NCBI GenBank assembly: GCA_027946555.1
Contig: JAPEVC010000064.1
Span: forward strand, 1-64,000
Reading direction: 5' to 3'
DNA length: 64,000 nucleotides
From: Gnomoniopsis sp. IMI 355080
Taxonomy: Eukaryota > Ascomycota > Sordariomycetes > Diaporthales > Gnomoniaceae
Shown: positions 22,156 to 34,217 of the stretch, piece after piece
Numbering within the stretch: position 1 is the first letter of the stretch
Layout: each line of letters opens with the position of its first letter
Notes under the pieces: model-generated
What the model was told of the DNA's origin: nothing
What the model saw: the letters and a program-made list of their open reading frames with translations, nothing else
Database searches by the model: none
Translations under genes and position numbers: made by a program

Positions 22156-23647
22156 CTACTTCTTCAATACCTTCTCCAACTCCTTGATAACAGCATCGCC
22201 CATCTCCTTGGTGGTTGCATTACCACCAAGGTCCTTCGTGCGGGCGCCGTTGTCGATGGCGTTCTTCACCGCTTGCTCCACAGCCTTGGCCTCGTTGGGC
22301 AGGCCGAGGGAATATCTGAACATCATGGCGACAGACAGGATGGTGCCAATGGGGTTGACGATGCCTTTGCCGGAAATATCGGGTGCCGAGCCTGATGGCA
22401 TCAAGTCAGCCGCCGGGTTGGTTGTCTAGTAGTTCCGCCGACACAGGGGCAAGGACAGACTTACCGTGAATAGGCTCATAGATGCCGTTGCACTTGCTCT
22501 TGCCGTCCGGGAGACCACCCAGACTGGCACTGGGCAACAGACCAATGCTACCCGGTATGACACTCGCCTCGTCGCTGATGATGTCGCCAAAAAGATTGCT
22601 CGTCATGACGATGCCGTTGAGCGTCCGGGGGCTCTTGACCATCAGCATAGCCGCAGAGTCGATGAGCTGGTGCTCGAGCTGCAACTGGGGGAACTCCTTC
22701 TTGTACAACTCGGTGACTGTTTTCCTCCACAGACGGCTCGTAGCAAGCACGTTGGCCTTGTCCAGACTCCAGACCTTGGCGGGTGGGTCCTGAGCCAGGG
22801 CCAAGAAAGCTGACAAGCGAGCGATGCGCTCAATCTCAGCTTTGCTGTAGGGCTCGGTGTCCATGGCGAAGCCCTTGACGCCGTCGTCCTCCACTCGGTC
22901 ACCAAAGTAGATGCCACCGGTCAGCTCACGCACGACGACGAAGTCGGTGCCACGGCAGACCTCGGCCTTGAGCGGCGAGCTGTCGACCAAGGACTCGGAG
23001 GCGAAACTGCAAGGCCGCAGGTTGCCGTAAGTCTCGAGCTCCTTGCGCAGCTTAAGGATACCCGCCTCAGGGCGGACAGGCGATGACGGACCCCACTCTG
23101 GGCCGCCGATTGAGCCGAGGAGGACAGCGTTGGCGGACTTGGCGGCAGCAAGGGTCTCATCCGTGAGCGGTGTGCCATGGGCATCGATAGAGGCCTGGAA
23201 GGGTGAGTTAATATTGAGCTCGGTCTCAGAAACGGTCTTTGGCGCACAGCACATTCTGCGCACATGACCATTCCGCAGGAGAGAGACCAGTGGCAGGGAT
23301 AGACTTACACCGCCAAAGAGGTGCTCTTGTAGGCTGAACTTTCCAGCAGATGGGCTGAGCGACTCAACGGTCTTGATGACCTGTGTTTTAAGGGATGTGA
23401 GTGACGGCGAAGCTCCAATCAGGTTTGAAACTCTCTCATCACCTCATACCTTGACTGCCTCCGCCACAACCTGTAATGGTAAAACTTGTCAGCCTCGATG
23501 CTCTCTCAAAGATGATTCGGCCCTCAAATAACGTTCCACCATGTAGACTGAAGCATGCACGGAGATGAGCTACAGATGACGTTGTTGAAGACTTACCTCA
23601 GGGCCACAGTGATCGCCACCCAAAACAACAATGTTGTGTGTCGCCAT
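22156..23647 (-). CDS. LEU2: 3-Isopropylmalate dehydrogenase (leucine biosynthesis)
   Basis: Exons 23647-23597, 23470-23450, 23380-23309, 23194-22465 and 22391-22156 sum to 1110 nt, 369 aa, the usual fungal length. Motifs: MATHNIVVLGGDHCGPE, LLGSIGGPEWG, RELTGGIYFGDR, SNLFGDIISDEASVIPGSIG, YEPIHGSAPDISGKGIVNP and a C-terminal KELEKVLKK. The enzyme oxidises and decarboxylates 3-isopropylmalate to 2-ketoisocaproate with NAD+, the third step of leucine synthesis, in the cytosol. The second exon is only 21 nt (VVAEAVK). A CCGN4CGG site at 23773-23782, 126 nt upstream of the ATG, fits the Leu3/LeuB zinc-cluster binding core. Moulds often carry two paralogues; this could be either. Confidence 0.95.
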
Positions 23648-24365
23648 GTTGAAGTATGTCTAATGCAAATAGGAGAGGAAGATGTGAAGATGTCAAAGTA
23701 CTCGTGAGTACGGTGAAGCTGCTGCTTAAACTTTTGGAAAATAATGCCCCTCAATTTCAGGGTCCCCACCTTCCGAGATCGGCGGGAAGAATAAAGTTAT
23801 GCTTTGGGAAGGCTACTTGGTATTTACAACTAACAGCTGCAGTGGAGAAAGAAGGGCGACTTTACCAAGTAGACTGCGAAAGCGATTATTACCTAGGTAC
23901 TCAGTACTAATTGGTCAATTACGTCTGATGTGAGGTCTGTTTGGCTACAAAAAGAACCAGAAAAACGCGTCGGACAGTAGACTCCGAGTCTTCGGCTTTC
24001 CTCCGTCTCCCGATCTTCCGGAACAAGTGGGTCCATCCGGTGGCCTCCGCGGGATGACCTGTGCCATTTCATATAGTACTTAGTGTCAGTACCTACGTCT
24101 GTATAGAACTCAGGCCGGCATGCAAACATGGATGCTAGTCACGGACCTTTTTAGACATGCATGCAGTCACACTAATGCTTGGTTGATCACACTCCTCGAC
24201 ATCAATTAGTGTACCTCCCCGCAGGGGTCGCGGGATCCTCGCGCCAGCATGACGTCTACTATGGTATACGCGGAAGTCTCTGCGGGAGGTATAAGGGAGT
24301 CAAGCATGTCTCCACACGTCGTACGCTCCAGTTGCTGATATATTCACTCAAAAGTCAACAGCAAG
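23648..24365. other. Divergent promoter region LEU2 / NmrA-like
   Basis: The shared upstream region holds the CCGN4CGG site and a TACCTAGGTA palindrome at 23890-23899. No coding sequence was seen. Confidence 0.5.
23773..23782. promoter_or_regulatory. Candidate Leu3/LeuB-type CCG-N4-CGG site
   Basis: CCGAGATCGG lies 126 nt before the LEU2 ATG, matching the relaxed CCGN4CGG core recognised by Leu3-type Zn2Cys6 regulators (the strict yeast consensus is CCGGNNCCGG). It is a single match, so evidence is positional only. Confidence 0.35.
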
Positions 24366-25292
24366 ATGCCTGTGGACCACGAGACAGATCTTCTGCTCAT
24401 TACTTGCGCCTCGGGGAAGCAGGCTTCCCATATCCTGCCATTGCTATGTGGAACTTGGAAGCGCTTTCGTCTGGTTGTCAACTCTACCTCCTCCGAGGGC
24501 CGTCTCAAAAAGCATTATCCCAACGCTGAAGTGACATGCACCGATCTCTACAATCCCACGAACTGCCAACGCATCATGACCGGTGTCACGACGGTCCTCC
24601 ACATCGGGCCGTCGTTCCATCCGCACGAGACAGAGATCGGCTACTTCATGATCGACGCGGCTAGATCCTCGGGAGCCTCTTTCAAGCACTTCATTTATTC
24701 CTCGGTGCTAGACTCCCAGCTGCGCAAACTCATGAACCACGACTGCAAGCGTTACGTTGAGGAATACCTCTTCGAGTCCGGCCTGAACTATACCATTCTG
24801 CAGCCCACGCATTTCATGGATATGTTTCCCCTCGCTCAGCTCTTGGAACAGGAGCAACCGGTCTACACAGCGAGTTGGAACCCTGACGTTACGTTTTCCT
24901 TTCTGGCGTTGAGAGATCTGGGGGAGGCTGCGGCAAAGGTGATTGACGAGAGAGAAAGGCACTATCTGGCTCAGTACCCGCTTTGCTCGACGGGGGCGTA
25001 CTCGCACAAAGGCGTCATGCAAATTGTAAGCGAGTCCATTGGAAAGAAAATCACCCTCAAGACACTCGGAATCGAGGAGGGGAGTAAAGCGCTTCTGGCG
25101 ATGCTATGTGGTGACGCGGAAAACGCACCGCTCCAGACGAGAGACGCAGCTTATCGACTACTCCTGTACTACAATCACCACGGTCTGAAGGGCAACCCGA
25201 ATGTGCTTGAGTGGTTAATAGGGAGAAAGCCAACGACTCATCAGGAATGGGTGAGAGACCAGGTTCAGAAGGCTTCTGATGCGGGAAAATGA
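24366..25292 (+). CDS. NmrA-like NAD(P)-binding protein
   Basis: A single exon of 308 aa. The start MPVDHETDLLLITCASGKQA replaces the usual GxxGxxG loop with CASGKQA, so cofactor binding may be altered. The rest follows the NmrA/atypical-SDR plan: VTCTDLYNPTNCQRIMTGVT (Asp/Leu strand and helix), VLHIGPSFHPHE, FKHFIYSSVLDSQ (SS at the catalytic position, no YxxxK), LNYTILQPTHFMDMFPL (ILxPxxFM, the NmrA signature) and LRDLGEAAAKVI. Family members act as redox sensors or regulators (such as the nitrogen repressor NmrA) or as reductases; which one cannot be told. It is divergent from LEU2 but no functional link is evident. Confidence 0.85.
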   Translation: MPVDHETDLLLITCASGKQASHILPLLCGTWKRFRLVVNSTSSEGRLKKHYPNAEVTCTDLYNPTNCQRIMTGVTTVLHIGPSFHPHETEIGYFMIDAARSSGASFKHFIYSSVLDSQLRKLMNHDCKRYVEEYLFESGLNYTILQPTHFMDMFPLAQLLEQEQPVYTASWNPDVTFSFLALRDLGEAAAKVIDERERHYLAQYPLCSTGAYSHKGVMQIVSESIGKKITLKTLGIEEGSKALLAMLCGDAENAPLQTRDAAYRLLLYYNHHGLKGNPNVLEWLIGRKPTTHQEWVRDQVQKASDAGK

Positions 25293-25708
25293 TGGAGAGG
25301 TCTGTCAGCTTATCCATCTCACAGCTGAGTGTGGTCTCCGAGCAGTATGATTGGCCAAAGCCCATCTGGAGAAACAAACGGATATTCTTGATTGATACTC
25401 GCCCTGGGCTGCGGTGAGTGCTGTGCTTGCTTTGGAGGTTGAGGGCTGTCCTGCAATGGAGACCCGGAAAGTTTGTGATAGTGGGCCTTTTGCACAGGAC
25501 AGACGAGGAGTTCAGTCTTCCTCACGTGCTGAAGCAAACACACATGAAAAATTGACCAGTCATGTATTGACCGGTTGAGACTTTTGGGATGCTGTAAGGT
25601 GGGCCACCACAGCTTGTCACTGATGGACGACCTCTCAGCCTAAGCGAAAGCATGGGAGAATTGGGTATCCAACATTCTTGCTATCTGGCATGAGAACATA
25701 ATTTGGCC
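25293..25708. other. Convergent 3' region
   Basis: Between the stops of the NmrA-like gene and the phospholipase C. No coding sequence was seen. Confidence 0.4.
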
Positions 25709-28005
25709 CTAGTATACCTTCTTCATGACCTTGATCAGAACCACACCATCGCTCTCCTTCCCCTTGGCATCCATGAGCCTCACGAATCGGTACCCCAGTC
25801 TGAGCCTATCCAGTCTCACACAAGCCCAAGCAGCAAGATCATCCCTCCTAAACTTCTCATCATCTCTCACAATAAATCGGACAAAACTCAGCTCTTCCAC
25901 CACGCCCGGGATCGCCTTGAATTCGAGCATTTCGCCCTTGAAGTCCGGATCGCACGTGGCCTTGACCGTCTTTGTGCGGGCTTTGTACTCCCCCTCCTGT
26001 TCATCATCTTCCTCACTCTTGCGCGCCGCGGCCTTGGCTCGGGCCTCTGTGGTGGGGTCGCACGCATGGCCGTCCTCGGGGAAGTGGCCGTGTCGTTCGC
26101 CGCCTGCTTCCACGTGTAGCTCGGCTTTCAAGTAAGGATTGAAGGATTTGACAGAGGTCTCTGGGGGCAGTGGAATGTTTTGCGCGGCGAGGATCTTCAG
26201 TTCCAGGTCAAGCGTGCGGTGTTGTACGTGACTATTATCTTCGGGGCCGTCGGGCTTGGAACAGCGGTAGCCTGCAATGATTGTGAGAAGTTTTGGTCGC
26301 GACCCTAGAGATGAGGAGAAAGACTTACCTTCAGGCTTGAGAACGTAGCCTCCAGAGCCGGCGAACATGCCCTCATTCAGCCTATTAGTTTTGTAAGTAC
26401 CCATTTCAAGACATCTGACAAGATCTTACGAAAGTATTGGGCCTGGACTCACATCATGCCCTCGTCCCAATTCTGCCAATTCAGCGCTACAATCTGGATT
26501 CCCTTCCTCCAGTACGGGGCCGGGTCCAAATTCGACGACCCGATCCTGAAACCGGACGGATACGCCCTCATAATATAGCGACGGTTGTGCTCGAAAAGGT
26601 CTAGGCTCTGCTTCTCATGCACCTCACGCACACTCTTTTCGCTCAGCGAGAACACATGCGCCGGCATCGTCGCCTCGGGCTGGCTCAGTGACTTGAACGA
26701 GACCGCGCGTGTGTAGATTCCCAGGTTACTCAGTGCGTGTATGATCTTTGATGGCTTCTTCTTCTTCTTCTTCTTGGCGGCAGCGTCTGGGGCGACCTGG
26801 CCCGATGTCGACACGTCTTCGTCGGATGCTGCCGCAGTAACTTCCTTGCCTGGGGGTGCGTATTTCACCTTGACGAGGATCCTGCGCCGAAGTTCGGATG
26901 GAGCTGGCAGGACCTTGACATCTTCATCCGGGGGCTCGAGGAGTAGACCTGCCCATTCGTGCTTCATGATTTGTACCATGATGTCCTGCTGTTGTGCACC
27001 AGCATGAACCTCCAGACTTACAATGAGCGGCAAATCGGTGACTGCGAAAGCGTATTGCTTGATAGCAGCACATACAGCGCGGAACGAGACCTCTCGAGTC
27101 AACGTATAGCCGTGGAGGACCCGGGGCTCGACCACTGCCACTTCTGGCTCATCAGACGAGGGTTTCTCCATAGATGCACCGGATGTCACCGACCCCTTAT
27201 CGTCCGCCACACGAGGAGTTGCGGCTGCGGCCTTCGCTTCGGTTTTCTTCTCCACGTACTTCTCAAACTTCTTGCCCAGCGACGTCTTCTCCAGTCTCTG
27301 CAGCATCGACTGTGGAATCTTTGCTTTTGCCTTTTCGACCTTCGCCTTCCGCTTTTCGGCCTTCTTGGCGCGTATCTGGATCTTCTTGGGATCATCATCC
27401 TCCAAATCGCTGCTTGAGTATCCGTCATCCTCCGTGTCCGAATCATCGCCATCCCACACATCAATCTCGATGCAACGGCAACCCCTCAGCAAGACATTTT
27501 TGTACGCATCCGTGCTTGCGTCGCTGCTGAGCTGGTTTCCCGTGAGGTAAGTGTTATGACTGGACGAGATAAAATAGCTGCTGAGCGGATACGATAGATC
27601 AGCATCCGCCTGCTTGCTCAGCGGGCCGATGACATTGCTCGCATCGCTGGTCATGTAGCGCATGAAATCCTTGAAATCCAGCGCATCTTTGGCGACGAGG
27701 TCTGCGGGCAGTCCATCCACCTTGGACTCCGGGTCGCCTGCCTGCGTGCACCGAATAAAAGTGGTCGCTTGCTCAGGTTGCCAGGCCTTGAAGTCGCCGG
27801 CGTGGCAGTTGAAGATGCGTTCAAGGTAAGGGAGCACCGAGGCTGAGACCGTCTTGATCTGTCCGTGGCGTAGAGTCTCATCACCGGATACGCCGCCGCC
27901 TCCCTGGTGGAGAGCTTCCTGCTCGGACGGGAGCGAGTCCTGCTGTTGTGGGGCTTGCTCTTGTGTGGCTGGCTGTTCCGGTTGCGCTTCTGGTGTTGAT
28001 GCCAT
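25709..28005 (-). CDS. PLC1: Phosphoinositide-specific phospholipase C (delta-like, lacking PH domain)
   Basis: Exons 28005-26453, 26381-26329 and 26271-25709 give 722 aa. Order: Gln/Glu-rich N-terminus; a reduced EF-hand-like helix region (~50-120); X domain with FISSSHNTYLTGNQLSSDAS (first catalytic His), CIEIDVWDG (Ca2+-binding Glu/Asp) and LHGYTLTREVSF (second catalytic His); Y domain with MPAHVFSLSEKSV, NRRYIMRAYPSGFRIGSSNL and GIQIVALNWQNWDEGM; and C2 domain with NPYLKAELHVEAG. It hydrolyses PIP2 to IP3 and diacylglycerol at the membrane, Ca2+-dependently. The X domain holds a ~110-residue charged insert between the two catalytic parts (DDSDTEDD, then KKAEKRKAKVEKAKAKIPQS). A Lys run KKKKKKK sits in the X-Y linker. 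Confidence 0.93.
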
Positions 28006-29160
28006 TTTGGGTATGAAGCCTCCAGGCTATTGTGCCACGTGCTGAAGAATCGGATGGTCGAGGAGCGAATGCTTTTGAGTGTGTGTATGTGTCAATATCG
28101 CAAAGGAACTCCCAAGTGGAGGAATTGCAATGCGCTCAAGTACGAGACGCAAAGAAAATTATAAATAAGTATCGGCCGTCAATATGGCCATGCCAAAAGA
28201 GGCCACCAATCCTTCAATAAGTCGTGGCCTCACCGCCAAAAAGGAAAAGGCTTGGCCGAGTACCCGTGGTGAGAGTTGACGGGCCTGAAAGTGGGCTCTC
28301 GCTTCGCTACGATCGGCCAGCGTGTGTCGTAATGGGGCCGGGGCAGGTTTACGAGCTATGTACAAAACTTGTCGTCACCGGTACAAGGCCTCTGTGTGTC
28401 ACGGTTGGATTGGATGTGTGTACAAAAATTGTGTTGTCATTTCTCAAGAAAGAAGCACGCTGTACTTTGCACACGAGGCCTATGCAATATAAACCGGAAA
28501 GCGGCATCCAGCTCACGCGGACGCCCGTGGTTGACAAACCAGGTCTCGAAACGTGATATATTCATGCTTGTTCTGCCCTTCTGCTTGCGCACTCAGCGGA
28601 AAGAGGGCTGCCATGCAGTGCCATGGCGTCACTTGACAAGCTCTCAAGCTTGTGATGAGAGCTCTCGAATAGGGGCCCAGTTTCAGGGCCCTGTTCAACC
28701 AACCTATCCGACCCACCGAACTGGGTCCTGTCCACACGGCAATCTTCCCCGCAAAATTACCTACTTATACAGCATTACCCTGCCAGCCCTGCCAGCCTTC
28801 AAGGTGACATTGCAGCTGGAGCTGCGAGCAGAAACCATCGCGACGGCGTGCTACAAACCTCACTCCAATGATAGTCTTGAGAGCAAAAAAAAAACCTAGT
28901 AAGTACTACTGTAGTATAAATGAGTTTGATATTGCAAAACCATGCCTACTTTAGCAGGTAAGTATGAGGCGAGGTCTAATCATAATTCCTGACCCAGATT
29001 CAAGGCCGGTATTACCAGTGCATCGAACTCCTTGCTCGTGGACCTCATTTGAACGCCGTAAACACTCGACACTGACTCCAGACTCCTTGTTGCCCTTTTT
29101 AGGGAGTCCCTCTATTACCATTCAACACCAGTCCCGCTGAAAGACTCCACTAGAGGTATC
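28006..29160. other. Intergenic region
   Basis: Promoter of the phospholipase C gene and 3' flank of ARP8. No supported coding sequence; an A9 run lies near 28887. Confidence 0.4.
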
Positions 29161-31559
29161 TTACCAAGCCCACAGGACTTTGTGGTGAAGTACCCTGGCG
29201 CCGAGTCTCTCGTACTCAAACGGCGTGATCCACGAGTCGTTCATGGATAATTTGCCAAAGACACTAGCTCCCTTCCATACTACAACTTGTTCATCCATGT
29301 CCCTCGCGCTTCGTGAAACTAACACCCGATCCGCAATGTCGGGGCGTCGCGACCGAAGTCTCTCCTCAAGATACGTGGTGAAGTGTGGGATCTTTGCCCC
29401 GCCGCCAATCACCATGATCGAGCCCATCAGGTCACGCACCTTCTTCTCGTCACCCTTGGCCGCGTTCTGAATACAAGTCATGATGGCGATGTCTAAGGGT
29501 GCGATGGGCAGAATTGAGTCGTGTTCCATTGCCTGGAGCTTGTAGGCGGACATGTCGGGTTCAAGGACAGAGTTTGTAGCGTTGGGCTGCAGCTGAGGAT
29601 TGAACCCGTTTGGCGCTGGTGTACCACCATTGGGCGCCGGACTGCCGTTTCCATTCGTGTTCTCCTTTCCATGGAACACAAACGGCGGTGGAGCTGGAGT
29701 ACTAGCACCCTCTGGAGCAGGAGACGCAGCGTTAGAAGCCGAAGGTGTGCCGTCGCGGAATAGGTTGTTTAGCGGGTTGGGTTTCTCTTTCATGGGTGTA
29801 CTGAGCTCTTGTGGCGGATTGCTCGGCTTGAAGTGGTTCAACGAAGGCTTATTGAGCGCTAAGATGGCAAGCTGGGCTGCTGATTGTGGCTCGTCGGGAG
29901 AGAGCACTTCATAGGCGTCATATGATCGGTCGATGATCTTTCGGCGGCCTCGGAGTTTGGTCGAGTTGTCAAAGATCTCTGGGTCATAAAATCCCATGGG
30001 AGCTAATATGACCTCGTCATAAGTTTTGAATTGGTACTTGCGTGTGGGTTGGTTCGGAGCCCGAAGATGGAACTGGTACAGCTGAACCGAGATATCCGCC
30101 TGGGTCATAGTGCAGTGCTTCATCTTCAACTCCTCTGCTAGGAGAAAGTCGTAACGCCTGCGAAGGTTGATGTCGGCGTAGGGAAAATTGTCATATAGCA
30201 TCATCTTGATGAATGTCTCGGTGACATCGAAACCGCCGAACTTGAGGTTGATGCGCGAGTCTTCAATAACCAATCCGTCCTCGACACAGGCAATAGAGGT
30301 CTTCTGTGCACCTACATCCACGACGCATGCCTGGGTGTATCCAGCTCCAAACGTCGCAGCCATACTCTCCTGGATGAAGCAGACCTTGGAGAACTCGAAC
30401 CAGTTCATACAGGTCCGCAGTGCTTGTTTGACATACTTCTTGTCGTATAAGTCGGGAATGACAAAGACACAAGAGTAGTGCTTCCATGCGCTGTTCTTAT
30501 TGAGCCCAAGCTCCTGACGGATTGCTTTATCGAGTAGAGTCTCGAAGTCATCATACAGGTGTTCTTCAACCGTGTAATCGTCCTCGTTGAACCAGCCGTG
30601 TTGTATCGGCCACCACAGTTTGAATTTGGGGTCGGAATCGTCAGGCACTCGCTGAGCCTGTTGACCAATGAAACAGGAGGCCACAGAGTTTGGGTCGTTG
30701 ATGGACTTGACATCGGTCCACTCAACCTGCAAAGGGTCGTTGTGAACTGGGATGACCTCGGGATCAGCTCGTCGGTTGTAGGTCATGACAAGGTCCTTTG
30801 AATTCGGCAGGACCTTGCGTTTGTTGGCACGCATGTCGATCTTGAGATCAGCGCACTGCTTATTGTATTTCTTGGACCACTCTTCACCGTACTGTTCCTC
30901 GGGCGTTGGGGCCTCGAATTTTCGCCGAGGGAGCGCCTCGTACTGCTCCGCCTCGGTCTGGGGAAACCGAGTTGCCAAGGTCATTGGGATGGTCTTTGGC
31001 AGGGCGTCGCTGGCGAAACCTATTCGAAGATTCTGGCTACCGGGGTGGATGATGATGATGCGTGATGGATCGTTCTTAACAGGGACATTGCCATCTTCGT
31101 CGGGCACAGCAGCCTCCTCCTCTGGGACATCTTCGGCAAGTAACGGAACCTCGCCCCGTGGATTCAGGGCTCGCTCGCGGTCACGATCCTTGGCTGATTG
31201 TACAAGTCGATCGCGGGTCGCCTCGTTTTGCATGCGCAGCGGTAGGATCTGGTCATCTCGCTTCATGTACTCGCTGAACAATGGGCAAGTTCAGTCAGTA
31301 CCAAGACAAGGCTATCGGGAGAAGAGAATCGGATTGGGGGCCACAGCCTACGTGTAGTAGTTCTTTTGATTGATGGCAGCGACGTCAGGCCAGCTGGACT
31401 GCTTCATGCCATTGTCGGTCCTCTCGAGGCCTGTGGAGAAGGCAAAGCTGTCAGCAATGGCGCATGCCTACTTCCGTCCCCATCATGGTCGCATAGCATC
31501 ACATTCTGGAAGTACTCACCCTCGCGCGCGAGAACGCGCTCGCTGACTTTGCCCACCAT
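29161..31559 (-). CDS. ARP8: Actin-related protein Arp8, INO80 chromatin-remodelling complex
   Basis: Exons 31559-31520, 31430-31352 and 31273-29161 give 743 aa. The spliced start reads MVGKVSERVLAREG-LERTDNGMKQSSW-NYYT-EYMKRDDQILPLRMQNEA. The actin fold begins at RIIIIHPGSQNLRIGFASDA, with WWPIQHGWFNEDDY, LVIEDSRINLKFGGFDVTET and MVIGGGAKIPHFTTYLEERL (nucleotide-cleft strands). A low-complexity Pro/Ala/Asn/Gly insert (~540-595, PAPNGGTPAPNGFN) interrupts the fold, as in other fungal Arp8. Arp8 works in the nucleus with actin and Arp4 as the DNA- and nucleosome-binding module of INO80. It is the largest confident single-exon block in the window. Confidence 0.95.
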
Positions 31560-33503
31560 GGTGTAGGTGTCGCGGCTGAAGGATTGGTAAGTTTGGGGAC
31601 GGGGTCGTGGATGAGGCTGATGGTGGAAGGAGGTTTGGAAGTACGGCGAAGGAGCTCCAAAATCATAGCCTCGAAATTCTCGTCTCGACGGCAGCAAGCG
31701 CAATACGGGGATGCGCTGAAGCTCCGGATCTGCAAGTTGGAGTGTAGTAGACCCATACCCATGCCGCTCCGAAGGGTTCTGGAATTGCCCTTGTCCTTGC
31801 CTGCCGTTTTTGTCTGGGGCTGGGGTCAGCTTTCCCCAAACGGTAGCCCCAGTCAACTCTTGCGAGAGCCCATCACCAGCACCTCTGCGATGAGGACGAC
31901 GTCTTTCCATGGTGTTGCCTCCCATAACCAATTGCCAAGCCTCTCTGTTCTGCATTTTTTTCTGGCATGAGGATATTTCATCCCAAACAGTTGAGGGTTT
32001 AGGGTCACTGCCCAGAGTGATGTGCAGCGTACAAATTACTCGGTCAAGTGTGATATCTGCGTGGCTCCCAAGAGATGAAGCAGAATCATGTCTTATACAT
32101 CTTCAAGCACCTGGGGAAAGGAAAAAAAAAAGGCTGAGACTGATCTTTAGGTCATTTGTATAGAGCATTGTTACATTTATATGTCCACTGTTGCCGCAAA
32201 GACTATCAATGTTGCAGCTGCAGATAAAGGGACCGCTTTCTTTTTTGACACTTGTGTGTACTGACAAGCACGCATAGCAAACCTTAGAAACCTTCACAGT
32301 ATATGAGATTTTCATTGAAGACAGACCAATACTTCAATTATTCAAAGGAATGGATGAATGTCAAATCTCCTGGCCCAATGCATTCTGGACTGGATCCAAT
32401 TGTTGAGGCTGGGATAGTTCTTGTCAGCTCCTCACACAGCAATGCTTATGGAACATTGTCTACATGGCTGAGTTGTAATTTCTGCAGCCAACTATAGAAT
32501 ACAAGGTATCTTGCTTTCGTGAAACCCCCAAAGCCACTTTTCTGGGGTGAAAATTGAGCACCACTAACTTTTTGGCTATTTTCTGTTCTTGAATGACGCG
32601 AAGTAAGGCGGAGGGAGAGGGCGTGTACAGTGTCATTTCCAAGAGGCCTGGAGTACAGAAGTTATCAATACTGATACTCGCTGAATTATTCCTAGCTTTG
32701 GATATTCTCCATATACATCTCCCACAAATCCTGAAGAGCACACACTTGACAAAGATAAGTGTGACATGAAGAAACTGTAGTGATCTTCTCCCTGGATGGT
32801 AGGAAGTACCTCACAGTAAAGTCTACATTTATCGTGATGCATGTATCCACCAGACATCACATATCTTGCAGACTCGCCAATTTTAAAAGGTACAAGGGCA
32901 ACATAAAGTCTTCCACAAATCTTAGTTGCTGACCATCGATGTAGCTGGTTGGTTCAGTTAGGGCATGCTTGGTCCTCAAGACTTATTATGCATCTGCGAG
33001 CAATATACTGGTACACTGGTATACTGAGTGGGGTTATCCATGCTCCCACAAAGAACCACACAAACATCTCTGAAGTAGTTTTGATACTTCATGAGGATAC
33101 CTATGTTGTACCTTCATACGCCCTGAACACGAAGCATTCCAGAGTGTGGTTCATTGAAAGCAGTTTTGACTGTACAGATATGACGTCACCTCTCTGCCAT
33201 CCGTTTCTCAAAGGCGGCGACTTATGCCTGAAAGTTACAACTTGACACCTTTCCCACCAGCCTTTTGAACAGCTATCATCCAATTACCGTTACTCACTAT
33301 ACGTGGCAGTATCTTGTGCAAACACAAATAACGGATATCACTCCTGGATCGCGGTGGGAAGAGAGCGCGGTTCTCTCGATCAAACTGAGGGACGCATCAA
33401 AGAGCAAAAGAAGAAGCAACTCACCTAAACAACACCCAGCTGACACTGCCAGATCATCGGAGCTGTTGAGTATCTTGCTGGAATCAAGCAATCCGCCTAC
33501 AAT
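31560..33503. other. 1.9-kb intergenic, AT-richer in the middle
   Basis: No supported gene. A minus-strand frame continues in phase upstream of the ARP8 ATG to 31955, but its composition is not protein-like. 32.0-33.2 kb appears AT-rich with only short frames. Confidence 0.4.
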
Positions 33504-34217
33504 ATGCCACCCATTCCCATCTACGCTCATAGCCCCATCAATGCCTCCAAGGCTGATGGGATCACTCCCCAAACGGCCGAGAAGGGCTCCAATCCAAACC
33601 CTTCTGGCCCTCCACCAACAACCACTCAAGACAACGCATACGCACCAGCCCAGCCCGGGCATGTCCCTGCTATACCTGCTCCAACTGGTGCCCCAAGCCT
33701 CCAGCAGCAGCATCACGACCCTCCTCCCCCACCAACACGCACGCAGCCCCTCGACTCCCAAGGACCAGCCCCACCGCAACCAGGCGCCTTCCCCGTTCCA
33801 GTCGGAGCGAGCCCTCCTCAAGCCACGGCCACAGGCCTCCCTCCAACCCCCAAGACAGGAGAGTCGGTGAATACCGCACGGCAACCCCCGCCGGCGTATT
33901 ATCCACCGCAAATGTCCATTCCCGCGCCCCCTCCGGCAGCCTCGCAAGGTGCCCAGCGTGGAACCGCCGGAACGACTATCGCTTTCGGTCACCCGCCCGG
34001 GTACACACAGAACCCGAACGCTGGCGAGCTGGATCGCTACCAGCGCGCGGCCCAGGAGGCGCTTGAGCGGGATGAGCAGGCGCGGGGCCGAGCCTCGAGC
34101 CTCTCGGAGGGGGCGGATGGCGTATGGGGGAGCGTCAAAGGGGCAATGGCCGCTGCGGGGGAGAAGATTGCCGCGGCAGAGGAGAAGGTTTGGCAGACGA
34201 TCAATAAGGACTCGTAA
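33504..34217 (+). CDS. Proline-rich protein of unknown function
   Basis: A single exon of 237 aa. The first ~150 residues are disordered and rich in Pro, Gln, Ala and Thr (PPIPIYAHSPINASKADGIT; QQQHHDPPPPPTRTQP). The C-terminal third becomes ordered: AFGHPPGYTQNPNAGELDRY, RAAQEALERDEQARG, then DGVWGSVKGAMAAAGEKIAA and AEEKVWQTINKDS, amphipathic helices that may bind membrane or a partner. This layout is known from uncharacterised mould proteins; I cannot give a function. The antisense frame (34433-33297) is longer but is Arg/Gly/Trp-biased, as expected from the complement of Pro/Gln codons. Confidence 0.65.
   Translation: MPPIPIYAHSPINASKADGITPQTAEKGSNPNPSGPPPTTTQDNAYAPAQPGHVPAIPAPTGAPSLQQQHHDPPPPPTRTQPLDSQGPAPPQPGAFPVPVGASPPQATATGLPPTPKTGESVNTARQPPPAYYPPQMSIPAPPPAASQGAQRGTAGTTIAFGHPPGYTQNPNAGELDRYQRAAQEALERDEQARGRASSLSEGADGVWGSVKGAMAAAGEKIAAAEEKVWQTINKDS

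Noticed and set aside
31404..31955. In-frame upstream extension of ARP8
   Set aside because: The residues before MVGKVSERV are Arg/Gly/Gln-rich and do not resemble Arp8; treated as leader.
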